Positions 1 to 13,600 of a DNA stretch of 64,000 bases are shown here, one piece after another. A program made the translations under genes and the position numbers. The notes below the pieces were generated by a model. That model was given only the letters and a program-made list of their open reading frames with translations. It had not been told where the DNA came from and did no database searches. Source of the DNA: Apteryx mantelli (Eukaryota; Chordata; Aves; Apterygiformes; Apterygidae); contig NC_089994.1 of assembly GCF_036417845.1 (NCBI RefSeq), forward strand, positions 13,100,001 to 13,164,000, in the 5' to 3' direction. Numbering within the stretch: the first letter of the stretch is position 1; each line of letters starts with the position of its first letter.

Positions 1-3000
1 CTTTTCCTTTCACGTTGTGTAGATGACTCATTACTAATCTCGGGTAGAGAATGTGTTTTCTGTGCCAGCCACTGAATAACAACTTTAGATGATTTCTTTT
101 CCATAGATGATTTCTATGATTATTATTTTTAATCTTAGCTATGTCTTCTATCATGATGGGCTGCTGGGTACTAGCAATAGATCTGTCTGTAGTTTGCATT
201 GAAGCTCTTTTCTGGCCGTTTAAAGGAGCATTAAACTGGGAGTAAATGATTTGCTGCTTTCTTCAGATCCCCTTAAACTGCCAACATTGTGAGGAAGGGA
301 TTTTGTATAAAAGATAGTTACATTCTAAATGTCTCTAAAGAAGTAATAAAGAGTTTAGTCCAATATGGATATGGGTGAGAAGTTTGCATGTATTTTCTTA
401 AGTGAAATACTGTATGCTAGAAGACCTCATTTAGAATGGAATTATTTGAGTAGTAACCCGCACTATCCCCAAGATCAGCTTGTGAGCGGCCAGTTCCAGC
501 TCCGAACAGAAATATGGGCCTTGGCCCAAACATTTTTCCCAGTCATGCAGTTGTGTAGAGACCATAAAACACATTAAAAATTTCCTGTGTATTCATCTGA
601 GGATGGGTTTGTGGTAGTGCAGATGCAAGATGTACCTCAAAACTCCCAGAGTGCTATGGAAGCATAAATATAAATAATACAATACTTGGAACAGATTTTG
701 TATGAGGGCAATCCCTTCTCCGACTGTTCCCAATCTTAGGACTTGTCTGCCTTTAGCATCTGTCATCAAGAGATAACTGTTCTTGAATAATTCTGTCTAC
801 AGACTCCCTGGCAGGCTTCATTTCACCTAATTACCAATGTGTGACAGTGAGTTTCTGCATCTGAACTAGTCGTCTAAAGAGGTAGTCAGCGGAGAGAGAG
901 GCGTTCCTCATGCCTGATTCCCTGGCCTCCTTTACAGGTCTTTGGGAGGCTGAGATAAGACGTGCTGTTTTCTCTCCCTTGACTGCGAAGGGAATCTGAA
1001 CCACAAATTCAGATGTTGATGCCTGTGTGGTAGACATTTAAATGCAGGCAGGTGCTTCCATATCCGATTTCAGCTTGGCTCAAGCAGAATAAAGCTCTCA
1101 GCGTTTGGGACATGAGTATTTTCATGGACTTCTGCAGGAATTCCTGCTGCAATTTAAATTCTACTCCAACATAGTTCACATACGTTAGTAGGGAAATTCC
1201 TGAAGAAACATGATAATAAAATGCAATATTTTCTGGCTAAATGTGCTGTATTTTCTCAGTTAAATATACAGCCTGCTTGCCAAATACTGAGCAATTGTAA
1301 GAAAAGTGTCTTGAACATACATTTATCAATATATCTTACTCGTGTTGCAATGCGCTAGGTTTTTTTCCTTCGTTCTCCCTGTGGTGAAGATGTTGCATGT
1401 GATGACCCTGTGTATCAGTCTGGCACCAGTAACTGCAACAACAAAATTTCAACTGTCTGCTCTAAATGAAACTTTTATAATAATAATGTAGCAAGATGTG
1501 TCCAAAACAGCTTAACGCTTCAGAGTAGTTAGGCATATAGTGGATAAAGCTGGACTGTGGCAAAAAAGTTTAAGATGTGTTTGAAAGGCTGGAAAGAATG
1601 GCTTCAGAAATCTTTTCATCTTTCTCGCAGATACGGATATTGTTAATTGCTCTTGAAAAAGTCAGACACACTCCTTAGATGGTGACTAGTACTACTTATA
1701 CTGATTGAACAGCTTAACAGACAAAATATGAAGCTGTCTATAAGAAACGAAGCTTAAGGAAACTTTAAATGCCTTCCATTTCCTTCTATTACAATGTACA
1801 GGATTCAGTTTCCTGGGTATTTCTAGTGTATCTACATTTCAGCAATAAAGGTGAGAGCACACTAGACTTATGCGGGCCGCAAATACTTTTGAGGTCAAAA
1901 TGAAGCATTCCTCAATATAAGGGAAAAGTGGGCATAAGTCTTATAATTTTCTTCTCTCCAGGCAAGAGATAGAGAGTAGCTGAAATTATATTTTAAATGA
2001 CAATTTTTTGTTCATAATACATACCATTTATTCCTACAGTAAGTTACATCTGGCCTCCTCTGCTTGTTTTGAGAAGACATTTACTTGTATTGTAGATGAG
2101 GGTATAATTTGGTGTCCAGCACTGCATTAGCGAAGAAACAGTTCCTTGCACCTGATGGCTCTGACTACCATCTGTACAGTTCAGGGTGCCAAATCTGGAC
2201 ATCTGTCTTGGAGACACCAATCAGCAAAACCTCCTATTCAAAAATATCTTCAGGTTTCCTCAGGGTTTTCCTCTTTAGTTTCATGAGTGATGTTTCTCAC
2301 CCACTCACATGGAAACGATCTGCTATTTAGCACCCGGTATATGCAGAGACCACAACTGCCAAAATTACCACCCTGTAACTTAAAATGCTTGAGGGGTTTG
2401 TGCCGGTGAACTCAAGAAAATTGCAGCAGATCCTAATGGAACCAACTGGGGAAAAGGAGAGGAAAACTAGTTACAGAGGTACTTCAGAGAATGTAATCTC
2501 CACAACATATAGTAAAAATCAGTAGACAAAGCTGGTTTTGAAATGTAAAGGTTGCACAATCTTTATCATTCATTCTGAATCTCCCATCAAATCAGCCCCT
2601 AGAGTTTGAAGTACTTGTTGATGAAAAAGTGAGTTAGGATTTATGACTGCTAAAACACCAGCTTACTGGAATCTGCTAGTTCTTCCTTTTTTAAGTCAGT
2701 ACCTGAGAAGAACAAAAGCTGGTATGGAAACAAGTAACAGTTTTCTTCCTATTTCCAATTATGTTTGACAAAATAAGTTCAGAAAAGGATTGTTTGAGGT
2801 TAACTTGAGGATTTTTCATTCTTTTTCAGTCAAACTGCTGCTCAAATTATGAAGAAAAATATGAGATACAGTTGGAGCAGCATTGTCATGACTTAATTGC
2901 TTTAGAATCAGCCTGGTACCCTGTAAAAGAAATGTGAAAAAATCCTGTTGACGTGTTTGGAAAATGTATTGACCCATTGTTTGCTCAGTAAAATAATTTG

Positions 3001-6000
3001 AGGTAATCATGATCCAAAAAGCTGGTTTCTAGAATTTGCTGCAGCCAAGACTTGAAGAAAAAAATAGCAAACAAATGGTGAATGCTGGCACCAATGTGCT
3101 AAGGAAGTTAAATACTTATGTCAAATAACAGTTTTTGTGTTTTGTTCTTCAAATTAATTTATAATAGGTATTGTGTATTTGTTACTTCTTCCATTTATTC
3201 TTCTACAGTGTATGAGTCTAGAAGCTTTCAAAACTGTTGGTCCCAGACATGCTAGAGGCCATGCACTTGAATAAGCTATTAATCTCCCCAGGTTCCTGCA
3301 AAGAACAGGTTCAGAGGAGTGGGAATTTATGTAGAAAATTCATAGGGAAAGAGGCCGCTTGCAGAGCATTAACCAGTTCTCTGCATCATTCATTCTCCGT
3401 TCTTTGTCTCGCATACTCATTATTACACTCAGCATTTTTGCAGTGGTTGAATGATCTCAAGCACTGAAAGTCTAGAGTCTAATTCAGCAAGGCATCAACC
3501 TCAGTGAAAATTAACTATGTTCTAAATGGCTGTGCTGACGCAAGGTGAGTGGAAATGTGCTAAAAGCTGAGCATCAGTTCAAGTGCTTCATAAAATCAGA
3601 ATCACAATCAGTGATCATAAAACACTTTGGGAGCCGTGAAGATGAAAAGCGCTTTTCAAAGATAAGTTAAAATAATTTCTGATCATTATATTTGTGTTAA
3701 AGCAATGATGTATGCAACTTTTTAGCTGGCAATCCTTACATTTTGCACTGAGATTTACATTGCAAAGTTTATTTCTAGCAAGACATGACTTTTCCTCTCT
3801 TACAAACTTTAATACATGTATGAGGACTGGCTCATGTCCCATCTACACCGGACAGTGAAGGTGCAACTGAAAGGGAGGCACAGTGTTTAGCCCACTGAGC
3901 TGAAGCGTTGTGACACGGGGCAAGAAGTGGACGTGGTCGATACACGAACAGTCGAAGATATTAACCCCAGTGTACCTCCTTACGCTTTGTTTGGGGGATG
4001 GAAAATGGCTCAAGCAAACAGCTTGCTTGGAGGGGCACTAAGTGTTGTAACACAGGGGTGCATGACACCATGCTGTTTGTATGCCATTTACTCTGCAAAA
4101 AAGCTGTGTTCCAGGTGTGCAGCTCTAATCACTTTTCAGATAATGGGTTATAATGTTTTGCCATTTTTTAATTAGAGCTTTGATGAACTGTATTTTGATG
4201 ATCCTTGCTTTTTTAAAAAATGCCATTGGTATGGACTGGCATTACAGATGAAATAGGTACCACTTCTGGTTAGTCTGGCTTGTCGCCAAGCATCATGATG
4301 GAAAAGGGTTTAACATCTCTGGTTTTAAACCTCAACAAAGAGCAATTTAATTTTTTTCTCTTTCTTTTAAACCTCCACTACTATAATTATAAGTAGCAAT
4401 TCATTTTTACCATCACCTACGGGCAGAAGCTATAAGCTGCCATTTCTTTTCCTGTACAGCTGTCTAGTTCAGTAAATACATCTTTGGGGACTCGTTTGCG
4501 TTAGCTACCAAGAGATGATGAGCAGCAGCGAATGGTGGTTTGTGCTTTCTAACGGACATGCTCAGCCGCGGCTTTAACCCAGGATTCCTTGCTCCTCGGC
4601 TGTTAAGGGAGGAGTGCAGGAGACTTGAAGGTTAAGAGCAAGTAGGCAGGAGGGACATCATCTGGCATTTCCCAGAGTATCTCGTAGCAGCCAGATGCCA
4701 TAAGATTTTCAGATTTACAGCCAAGATCCAGCAAGGTTTCATTTTTTTCAGACCCTACAATTGCTTTTCGGAGTTTCATTAGTTTAGTGTTACACTCTCT
4801 GAGCTTATGGGGGAGAGTAAAGTGCACTGTATTAATATTTGTAATTATTGAAGAAATAGAACAAGAAAGCAAAAAGGATATGAATTTAGATTATTTCAAA
4901 ATATGTAATGTGTGACTGGCTTATTTGAAAAACGGAATCAGTAAAAACCCAGGAGATAAGGCATTTTTTTTTTTTAGCAAAAAAAGATGAGGTGCCAACC
5001 CCATCACAGAGCTGAGCAGCTTTGTCACTTAAGGAGAGTGCTGCAGACGTGTTCCTGCGCGGACGTGAGAGCAGGGAACGTGAGGGACAGGCACGGCGTT
5101 TCTAGACTAGTCTCACCCCTTGTCTCCAAATTAAATAGTGCAGGGGAACATTTTGGAATATACTAGCAGATCTGGAGAGCGCACGTCCCACGGCTTTTCA
5201 ATAACACGTTATGCTCATTTCTTCAGATAATCTGCACTGTTGTGATTGAAGGTTTTTTAGGTTTTCAGTGATACACGGTAGGTCATTTGGTTATAAGCCT
5301 GTGTCTTGAAGTGTTTCCTCTGGCTGGTCTATAAAAGGTGTGACTGTGAATTTACAGTAACCTGTAAACTCATTAACTTCCAGTCGGGGCTCTCTGCTGT
5401 GCGCCTTGCATATTTTTGTGTTCAGCCAGGAATTACTGCCGAGTAACTGTTGTGCTTAGTCTGTACTGATTTCCCAAGTTAAAAAAAAAAAGACATTCTG
5501 ACTGAATAACGTATTTTCAGGTTTGTGTAGGTTTCACTGAGAGGTGAGTGATTCTGGGTTTCCTCTAGTGCGGATGAGATCGGAGTCTGAACCAAGGGCT
5601 TAGTTCCTCGCATATTTTTTAACAGATTGGAAATAGTAGTAGAGTGTGATAAAATCCTGTATAATTTATCAGATATTTTATCATATAAATGGTGTCTTTC
5701 ACTGGAAAGCGCATGTTCCAGATATCTTGTACTGTAATTGGGAGGGAAGGGAAGGGAAGAAAAAAGAAAAGAAAAGAAATACTGACTTTTAAGATACTCT
5801 TTAAAAATAAACACAGATGTTTGTGTTCCAAATTAAATGGCAGGTTTTCAAAAACATCTGATGAATGTGCATGGTTTTTTAAATCTTCAGTGTCGTTCTC
5901 TCTGGAATCCTTAAAAACCATACTGATAACAAAAAGCAGTCCTTAGAAACCAGCTATCTGTAGCTGTTGTAGCCCATCACTGTAGTAGTCTTTCAACTTT

Positions 6001-9000
6001 ATAGATTAGTGTTCACTGTATTTTAATAATGTCTTATTAGGCACCCTTGTTTGATACATAATACATATATCCATCAAGGCTCCTTTTAATTGATAGGTGC
6101 CAGCACTTTATTCCCAACTGCTGAACCTTCTCTTTTTTCAGACCGTTTATCAGGTGTATCTGTCAAAAATACCTATTGCCAACAACAGATCTCTTTTGAA
6201 GTCATACTCCAAATGTGAAAAGGACAATCTCTTTGCTACCATCTGGGACTGCTCTGTGGTTTATCAAAAATGAGGTGGTGGTTGTGAAACAATAATAGTG
6301 GGAGAGATGATTGATGTCACTAACTGGAGCCTGTGTTTTTAGTCTAGGTAGAGGTATCAAAGACTAAATGGACATGAAAGCTGAATTCACCTCTCACCCT
6401 TACAAATCACCTGTCTCAGCTGGGCTTAAAGCGTGTTGTTTAATCAGTGAGGGGCAGCCTTTACTGATACTGCCGATGCCCTTCCTGTTTGTCATTGAAT
6501 GGAGGTCATCAGTCTCCACAACTCTCGCTTTGACCCTAGGATTAAATTTGCTTTAAAGAAAACAAAAGTACTGATTAGTGAGGCCTAGAGATGTTTGTCA
6601 GGACTACAGGTGCCTTCTTTGAATGGAGATTGAGTATAAAAATAAAACTGCAAAATCAAAAGCTTCCATTTATCTTGAAGAGGGTGGGAAAGGATTAAGT
6701 ATAACTGAAAGTGGGAGGAGAGAACAAAAATGCCAGAACTGAAACATTGTCATTTTGTTCATCAAAAAACATTTTTATTTCTTATTTATTTTCTCAGCTG
6801 ATTTTTCTTGGATACACCATTAATTCTCGCAAAGCTCATATTTTACAGATTTCAAGGTAGCTTCTTTTTTCCATATGAGACAACTTGTAGAGACAAAATT
6901 TTGCTAATTAAATTGTAAGGTAATACTGAGTGCTTAGTATCAAGCCTTCCATCACTGTATTAGCCTGCAGAAGGTGTATTTTTCTGCCAGATATAACTCT
7001 GGGCTTTTAGTGAGCCCCAAACTTCATTACGGCAACGTTCAGCTCTATACCTTCTCTGTCCTGCACATATAGCCACATCCTTTGCCTCTTCTCTGTCAAA
7101 ATGCAGGTGCTAGCATCAGATTAGAAAATACATTCTCTGCTCTGAAAGCTATTCCTTATCATCCTGTTTCTCCAGCAGTAAATATCTAAACTTTTCACTC
7201 CTGGGAAGCTTTGCTTGGCCTTTCAGCCTTATTTACCACGTGAATAATACTCAGTAAAATAATAGTTCCTATAGCTTAATTTCAGTCCTATTTGTGTTTA
7301 TTCAGCCATATAGCCCTCTAAGCAAGGAAAGACCCTCCAAGCCCATGGTACTTTCTTCGTGGCCTGGGTGCCAGTATTTTTCTCACCCAGCCCATAAGGT
7401 GTCAGTAGAGCTGCTCTGCAAATGTCCAGGAGCCCAAAACTTCCTGTAGCTTCTGCTGACCTCTACATCCATCAACTGTTGTTGGATATATGCATCACAG
7501 CTCATATGATTTAATTTAATCTGGTGTCACTTCTTCATGGGAAAGCCAGGAATGGTCCAAATGGTGGTGTCTTGTGCAGTATTGTGAGGGTGTCTTTCCT
7601 CTTTTTTTTTTTCTTTTTTTTTTTTTTTGAGAATATGTAAGGAAGAAATAATGTTGACTGCATCAAATGCCTGAAATGTAATCAGAAACATTATTCTTTT
7701 CATGCAATGTCTGCTGTGTAGATTTACATCTGAAAGCCATAGGTATACCAAACCAAGGTCAAATGGCTTGGGTATATATTTCAATACAATCCACTAGTCT
7801 CCGTGTTCTCTTCCTTGAACAGCCATAGCTAGCTGCCTCCCTCAGGAATGCAAGCTGGGGTCCAGTCGGTTTAATTTTCTATACTGTGACAATATTATGT
7901 ACTAGACTTTCAGGGCCTGCCTTAGAGGTAACCAGCAGTGATGGTTACGTATTGTGTGAGCTTTCAATCTTACTGACATTTTCAGAGCTCTTGTAGGTCT
8001 CATCTTGCACTGCTGTCATCTCTTCCCATGCTCTTCCCTAACATGCCTGGAAATGTGATGGCTACCTGATTATGTAGGCTAAAATGCATATTTGGTAGCA
8101 TAGGCACCCACACATAAAAATGGGTTAGTTATGTTTTTAAACTAACAAACACGGATATTTAGCCAATCCTAAACTCAGAGGTACATAAAGGATAGGTCTG
8201 ATGCTATGCATTTATGCAATTGCATGGCCACAGGCACATCCAGACATTGCGCTGCAGCAGGTGCGGCTGGAAATAATACTGCTGCTTCCTGTTTTGCAGT
8301 TCTCCGGAAAGTATGTGTCTCAATACCGATTGAATAATATAAATTTTATTACACTGTAATTGCAGATGAGAGGCAGAGGGGAACCCTTACAAGTGTAAGA
8401 ACTAGATTTGGAAGAAGAAGACCTTCAGGACTGACAACTAAAAGAATACAGGGTGGATAGTGCGGTAACGGTCTTTGTCAAAAACTCAGAAACAGATCAC
8501 CCTCGAACGTTTTTAGCCCTTGGCGAACTGTCTGAAAGCACGCTTTGCTTTGTATACAGATTTACTTGCTAATCATGGTAGTTTAAGCAATTTACATGAT
8601 CTGGCACATTGCAAACTTTCATCTACCATCAGATCTTATTTCTTGCTTGGGCAGTTCTGTCTTATATGACTTGAATAAAAAATTTCATAAAATCTCTAGA
8701 TTTCTCTTACAGAAAGCTTGTTCACCTGGGGGTAAGTACACAAGAGACAAGTTCAGTGAAGAAATAACATGGACATAGCTTGACCTCTGTGTATGAGCCT
8801 GATTTTTGGCTAAAAGGTGGTGAGAAAGCTGCATGGAGCAGCTTTGGTGCGAATTCAGATTGGCAGAGTTAAGACAGCGCAAAAGGCTAGTTAGCCACTT
8901 AGTTTCCTGTAAAGAGGCAAACTCTAGTTTTGCTTACACTAAATAGGAACAAGTTTAATACTCAAAAAAAAACATCGTTACAGCAGTACAAGCTTGTCCA

Positions 9001-9171
9001 TACAGCTCATGGCACCACTTCAGATATATTGGTTTAAAATTTAGAGATAATCCACAACACATTGTGTTGCGTGAGAATGAGTTCAGTTCATTGGCTCTCC
9101 GGGGGGTGGGGGAAAGCAAAAAAGTAAAAGTAATGAAAGAAATTGCCTTGTAGTAAACACCCTGGTTTGCA
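1..9171. other. AT-rich intergenic sequence, no gene seen
   Basis: No exon, repeat family or RNA gene was recognised. Open frames are short (under about 115 codons), without conserved motifs, and overlap on both strands. Only poly-A/T tracts stand out (near 4966, 5480 and 7601). Confidence 0.6.
7601..7628. repeat. poly-T tract
   Basis: About 27 bases of T interrupted by one C. No poly(A)-tailed retrocopy was recognised beside it on the minus strand. Confidence 0.85.
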
Positions 9172-9345
9172 AGGGTAGCTGCTGTAAACCGTCAGGGCAC
9201 CAGGCGGTCTCCTGAGGGGCAGCGGTGCTGCGCGAGGGGCATGGCGCTTGGATTCGGTAGGATGGGGCTAATCCGCCCCAACCTGCAAGAATCACAGCAG
9301 TCGGCACACGGCGGGAACAGGGCCCTCGCCGACCCTCACCTCGAA
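9172..9345. other. small CpG-rich patch
   Basis: A short GC-rich block with many CpGs (for example cagcggtgctgcgcgagg and cacggcgggaac) stands in an AT-rich flank. I see no convincing exon. It could be a weak regulatory element or a decayed repeat. Confidence 0.4.
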
Positions 9346-10302
9346 GGACTAAGAATTCCCGTTAGGAAAACCATACGAAACACAACACGGACCCACCAAC
9401 ACCTTTCTGTAAATCGGATGCCCTCACATCTGCTCTGCAGCAGCTCTCACTCTGATCGCTCTGCAAGGATTACCAGCAGCCTCCTAATGCTCGCATCGGT
9501 ACCCTGCCGGTTTCCCGCACCTGCACAGTCCCGTTATATATTTATCCTGTGTTGTATGTGGGTACAAAGTAGCTGAGCAGCCAAAACTATTTTGCTTATT
9601 CCAAAACTGATTTTTTTGAAATTTATGGTGTGACAGCAGGTACCTTAGATGTATAAATGGATCCATTCTGGCAGATAGGAAATATACTTTGGGCAGCAGC
9701 CGATAATCCTGTGCAATCTATACTGAGGGAAATCCACCCTGAACAGAGGGTGTAGCAGACGGTCTCTGCCACAGTTAAATTCCATTTAAAACTTCACCAG
9801 GCTTAAGCAGGATTTAATTTGGGCATATGTGTTGTTCTGGCCCTCTGCAAAGAGTTGAACTTTTGCCAGAATGTCTACCAGAATTGTGCTCATTCTAGTA
9901 ATCAGCTAACATTGAGACAAAATAACATTTTTTACTTGCAGATGACACAGAGGAACAATAGGAGCTGATGTCATAGCAAGGAAATTAAAATAAAATTTAA
10001 GTTAAATTAGTTAACTATATAGCCTGAGCTAATGGAGGATGCTTCAGTGAAATTAAAGACCATGAGCATTAAAGTAAAAGTAGCCCCAGTGATCGCAGCA
10101 GCCTGTTTGTCTGCAGCCCTTTGCTCTCAGAAGCAGGTAGGCTGTGGCGTCATTCTTTTAATTTGATCATTCTGTTTTCTGCTATACATAGTAACCACTA
10201 CCTATAATTACTTTGATTAGACTTACAGACAGAGCTGGGCATTTAAATAACGTGTAATCTTACCTATATAGTCCTGTCCTCTCCCCCCTTGCTCTGTTTC
10301 CT

Positions 10303-10356
10303 GAATTTAGTTATGACTCTGGATTTAGTTATGGCTCTGGATTTAGTTATGACTGC
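10303..10356. repeat. 18-bp tandem repeat, three copies
   Basis: Units g[ag]atttagttatg[ag]ct[cg][tc] lie at 10303-10320, 10321-10338 and 10339-10356, with only a few differences between them. They abut the CpG-rich patch that follows. Confidence 0.9.
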
Positions 10357-10480
10357 GGGAGAGGCGCGCTCGGGTACAGGCAGGCAGAGCGCTGCGGCGC
10401 AGCCAGAACTCTGTTCTGCTTCGGGGTGACTGTCAGGGGGCCTCGAGGAAAGCGTTGGTGTCCGTCTGCATTCAGAGAGG
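10355..10480. other. small CpG-rich patch
   Basis: A GC-rich block with clustered CpG (gaggcgcgctcggg, agcgctgcggcgcagcc). No exon recognised. Confidence 0.4.
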
Positions 10481-10612
10481 GCCAAGGAGAGAAACTGGAA
10501 ATATTAAGGATTTACAGCGGTGGACCGAGGTCTTTTTATTGTCCTGTTTATTACGGCAAGAGGGAAGGTAGAAACTAATACAAACTCTAATAATCAGCTG
10601 ATGAAAACAAGT

Positions 10613-10644
10613 GGCTTTAGAAATTTAGAAATTTAGAAATTTTT
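10613..10644. repeat. 8-bp tandem repeat (aaatttag)n
   Basis: About three units of aaatttag run into a short T-rich end. Confidence 0.8.
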
Positions 10645-13600
10645 GTATATTTACTTTGGAAGGATCTTTGGTTTTGGAGTTTATGCTACTGTAAAGTGAA
10701 TGCACTGTCGAAGTAGGAGGAGATTTCCAGAACTCCATGACATTTGTCCGTGTTGTCACAAGAGGCTGGGTGCTACTCTCGTAATTTAGGTAACTTATCA
10801 TGGAAGTGTGGAGATCATGGAGCAGATGAATGAGCCTATACTGCTATGGGCTCAAAGCAAAATCCTATTACAGAGGGTAAAAAATTATTTTCTATTGCTG
10901 TTTATAGAAAGATACAGACAATAACAGATCCAGTGGTCCGGTTCCTGCTTTACTCCCAGTTAGTCCCAGATGTATTTACTTCTCTGAATGGGCTCAGTGT
11001 TGGCTTGTATTTGACAACCTTTCTGTGTGTGACACCATAACATTTTTCACATTTTCAATATCTAGCCATTCAGAAGCTCTATTGTATGTGAAGATGGACT
11101 GTATTGCCTTGAACATAAGCAAGATTTTCTTTATTTTTAACCTCTTCTGACTTTCCAGTTTATAATGAATCTTAAATCCGAGTCAGTTTTTACTGGGCTG
11201 TGGTCTGGTTCCCGAGGCTTGTGCTCTGTCTGAAGGACAAGAGTTTTACATGTACCATTTAACTTTCCCTTCTTTTCTCTGGTCCGAGCTCTCACAGTTC
11301 TTGGGGGATTTGGCTTTAGCACGTTTCTAGCCCTTCACTTTCACGCATCTGATGCATCATTTTTCTGTTCTGAAAACCCAGCAGCTGGTTATACTCATAG
11401 TGAGCACAATGAAATAAAAGAGGCAATGTCATATCAATTAGATCACTAAAGAAATCACAATCACTTGCCATTTCCAGGAACATATAGAACTTCTGCAAGA
11501 CAATATTATTATTATCTTGCATTCGGAAATACTGCAAACTGTTTCAACAACTTGCATGGATGTTTGCCTCAGAACTGAATGACTCCACTTTAATTTAAAT
11601 GTAAATGAAAAGTACATAATGTTAAATGTTTAACAGACACACGCAGTTTTGCACAAAGCAGAATTATTCATTTTCCATGTTCTGTCATGGTTATTATTTG
11701 TTCACTGCCACATCTAAATTCCTTAATCAGACCTAGAGGATATTCTGCAGTCTCTTGCTCCTCCCTCTGTGCGGATGGTCTTCAGGAAGACTTCCCAAGC
11801 CCTGGTTGCCTTGGCCTCTGCAAGATGCTGCCAGTTTCTTAAATCCTGGCTAGAAGATGGCTTCCGTGGTCGCAGAGTATAACTAATGCCTTATAATACT
11901 TTCTTCCCAATGAGTAGCAAAACAGAAGCAAGTGGAAGGTCTTACTGTAGAAATTCTGAATTCTAGCAGACTTCCTCAGTTGTTCCTGGCCTCTTTTTAT
12001 TAGGAACAAACTGCATGTTTAAAAAAAAAGGATGACAAGGAGTCTCTTTAACTTAAAACTTGTGGAGGTTTTAGAGCTCATGTAAAATCGCTGAGTTCAT
12101 GAAAGTCACTGCTACAGTCTCCTTAGAGGTAAGAATGAGAAGGCTTGTCCGTATCTTTGATGCCTCTGTATGTTGTACTTCTTACTGCTATTTATCTATG
12201 GGTGTTCACTGTACTTGTGAAGTTCTTATTAGTACTATTTTACATAGTTTTTTCTTAAAGTGGACATTTTGTGTAGCGCCATTAAGGGCCTCGATATCTA
12301 TACAATCTGCAGTCTGTTCTTTTAGAATGAGGGGCTTTGGGTTTGGTTTGGTTTGGTTTTGTTTTTGACAAAAGAGCAGGATAGGAGTCAGGTCAATATT
12401 TCTCTTACACATACCTGTAGTACAACCGCTGCCCTTCTCCATGATATATGTTCTGTACCTGAGGGCATATGGGAGGGTAAGCCATAATAGTACAGCTGTT
12501 TTTGCCTCCTTCAGCAAAGACAGTGATTTGAGCATGTTTAAATTTCTGATATTTAAAATTCTGATATTTTCTTTTCTGTGAAATAGGATCTAGAATTGGG
12601 GTTTCAAACAAACATTATTCTTGGCATTATTGCAGCTTCTTTTACAAGTTCTTGTTATAGTTTCTTGATCTAATTTACCTAGCCAAAAAAGCCATTCCTG
12701 TTTTCATTACTGTCAGCCTTTGACATTCTTGAGTTTTCCTCATTTCTTGTGTCTGCTCAAATTAATAGGTGTAGAAGTTGCTTTCAGTGCCATGGAACAT
12801 TAAATTACACATCCATCCATACATATATATAATCCTGCTGAATTTCTCACTATTTTTGACACTCTGGCTTGCATAGAGGTCCCTAGTCTGAGAACTTGTG
12901 AATAGTACAGACAATTCATTCTTACACTATGCAAGAGCTATGACTTTTATCCTATATAGAGAAAACTTGTCAGATTAACAGATTCTTCAAGATTGTTCTG
13001 GCTGCTGCTGGTAGCAAGTCAGTAGAGACAGAAAATGCACCCATGCCGGTTGGAACTGGCTCCAGTCTTGGCCAAGACATTGCAACTGCAAAAGTAGTTG
13101 ACAGTAACTGCTACTCAAATTTGCAAAACAATTTTATTGTATGTATACTAATTTCCTGGAAAAAAAATTAACTGTGTTGAAATATGCCCTGAGAGATTTC
13201 AGCTTTGCCAAGAGGTATTTTTGCCCAACTTCAGCATGGGGTTGGCACTGTGACTGTTTTGTTCCACACTTTCATCGCCTGCAGATTAAGTTGCCACACT
13301 TCTTTCCATGGGAGATTAGATGTATATATATAATGTGAAGACTACAACATCGCTGAAGCCTTTTGCTACAGAGAAAAGAGAAGCTGTGTAACCATATTGC
13401 AGGAGTTCATGGGCTGCTTGGGCTCTCTATTCATTTCTGGGTTGAATTCAAAACCTTATTCATAATATATTAGGTATTTAGTGGACTTGGGTTATCTCAG
13501 AACAGAAGACCAGGCATCTCTGACCCAGAAAGACAGCGTGTCATCTAGGGAATGTGAAAATAGATGAGTTAGGAGCAAGCTTGGAGAAGCAAAGGAAGGA

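Noticed and set aside
7527..7784. Minus-strand frame passing through the poly-T tract, which could suggest a poly(A)-tailed retrocopy
   Set aside because: The lysine run is only the translated poly-A; the rest matches no known gene and no target-site duplication was seen.
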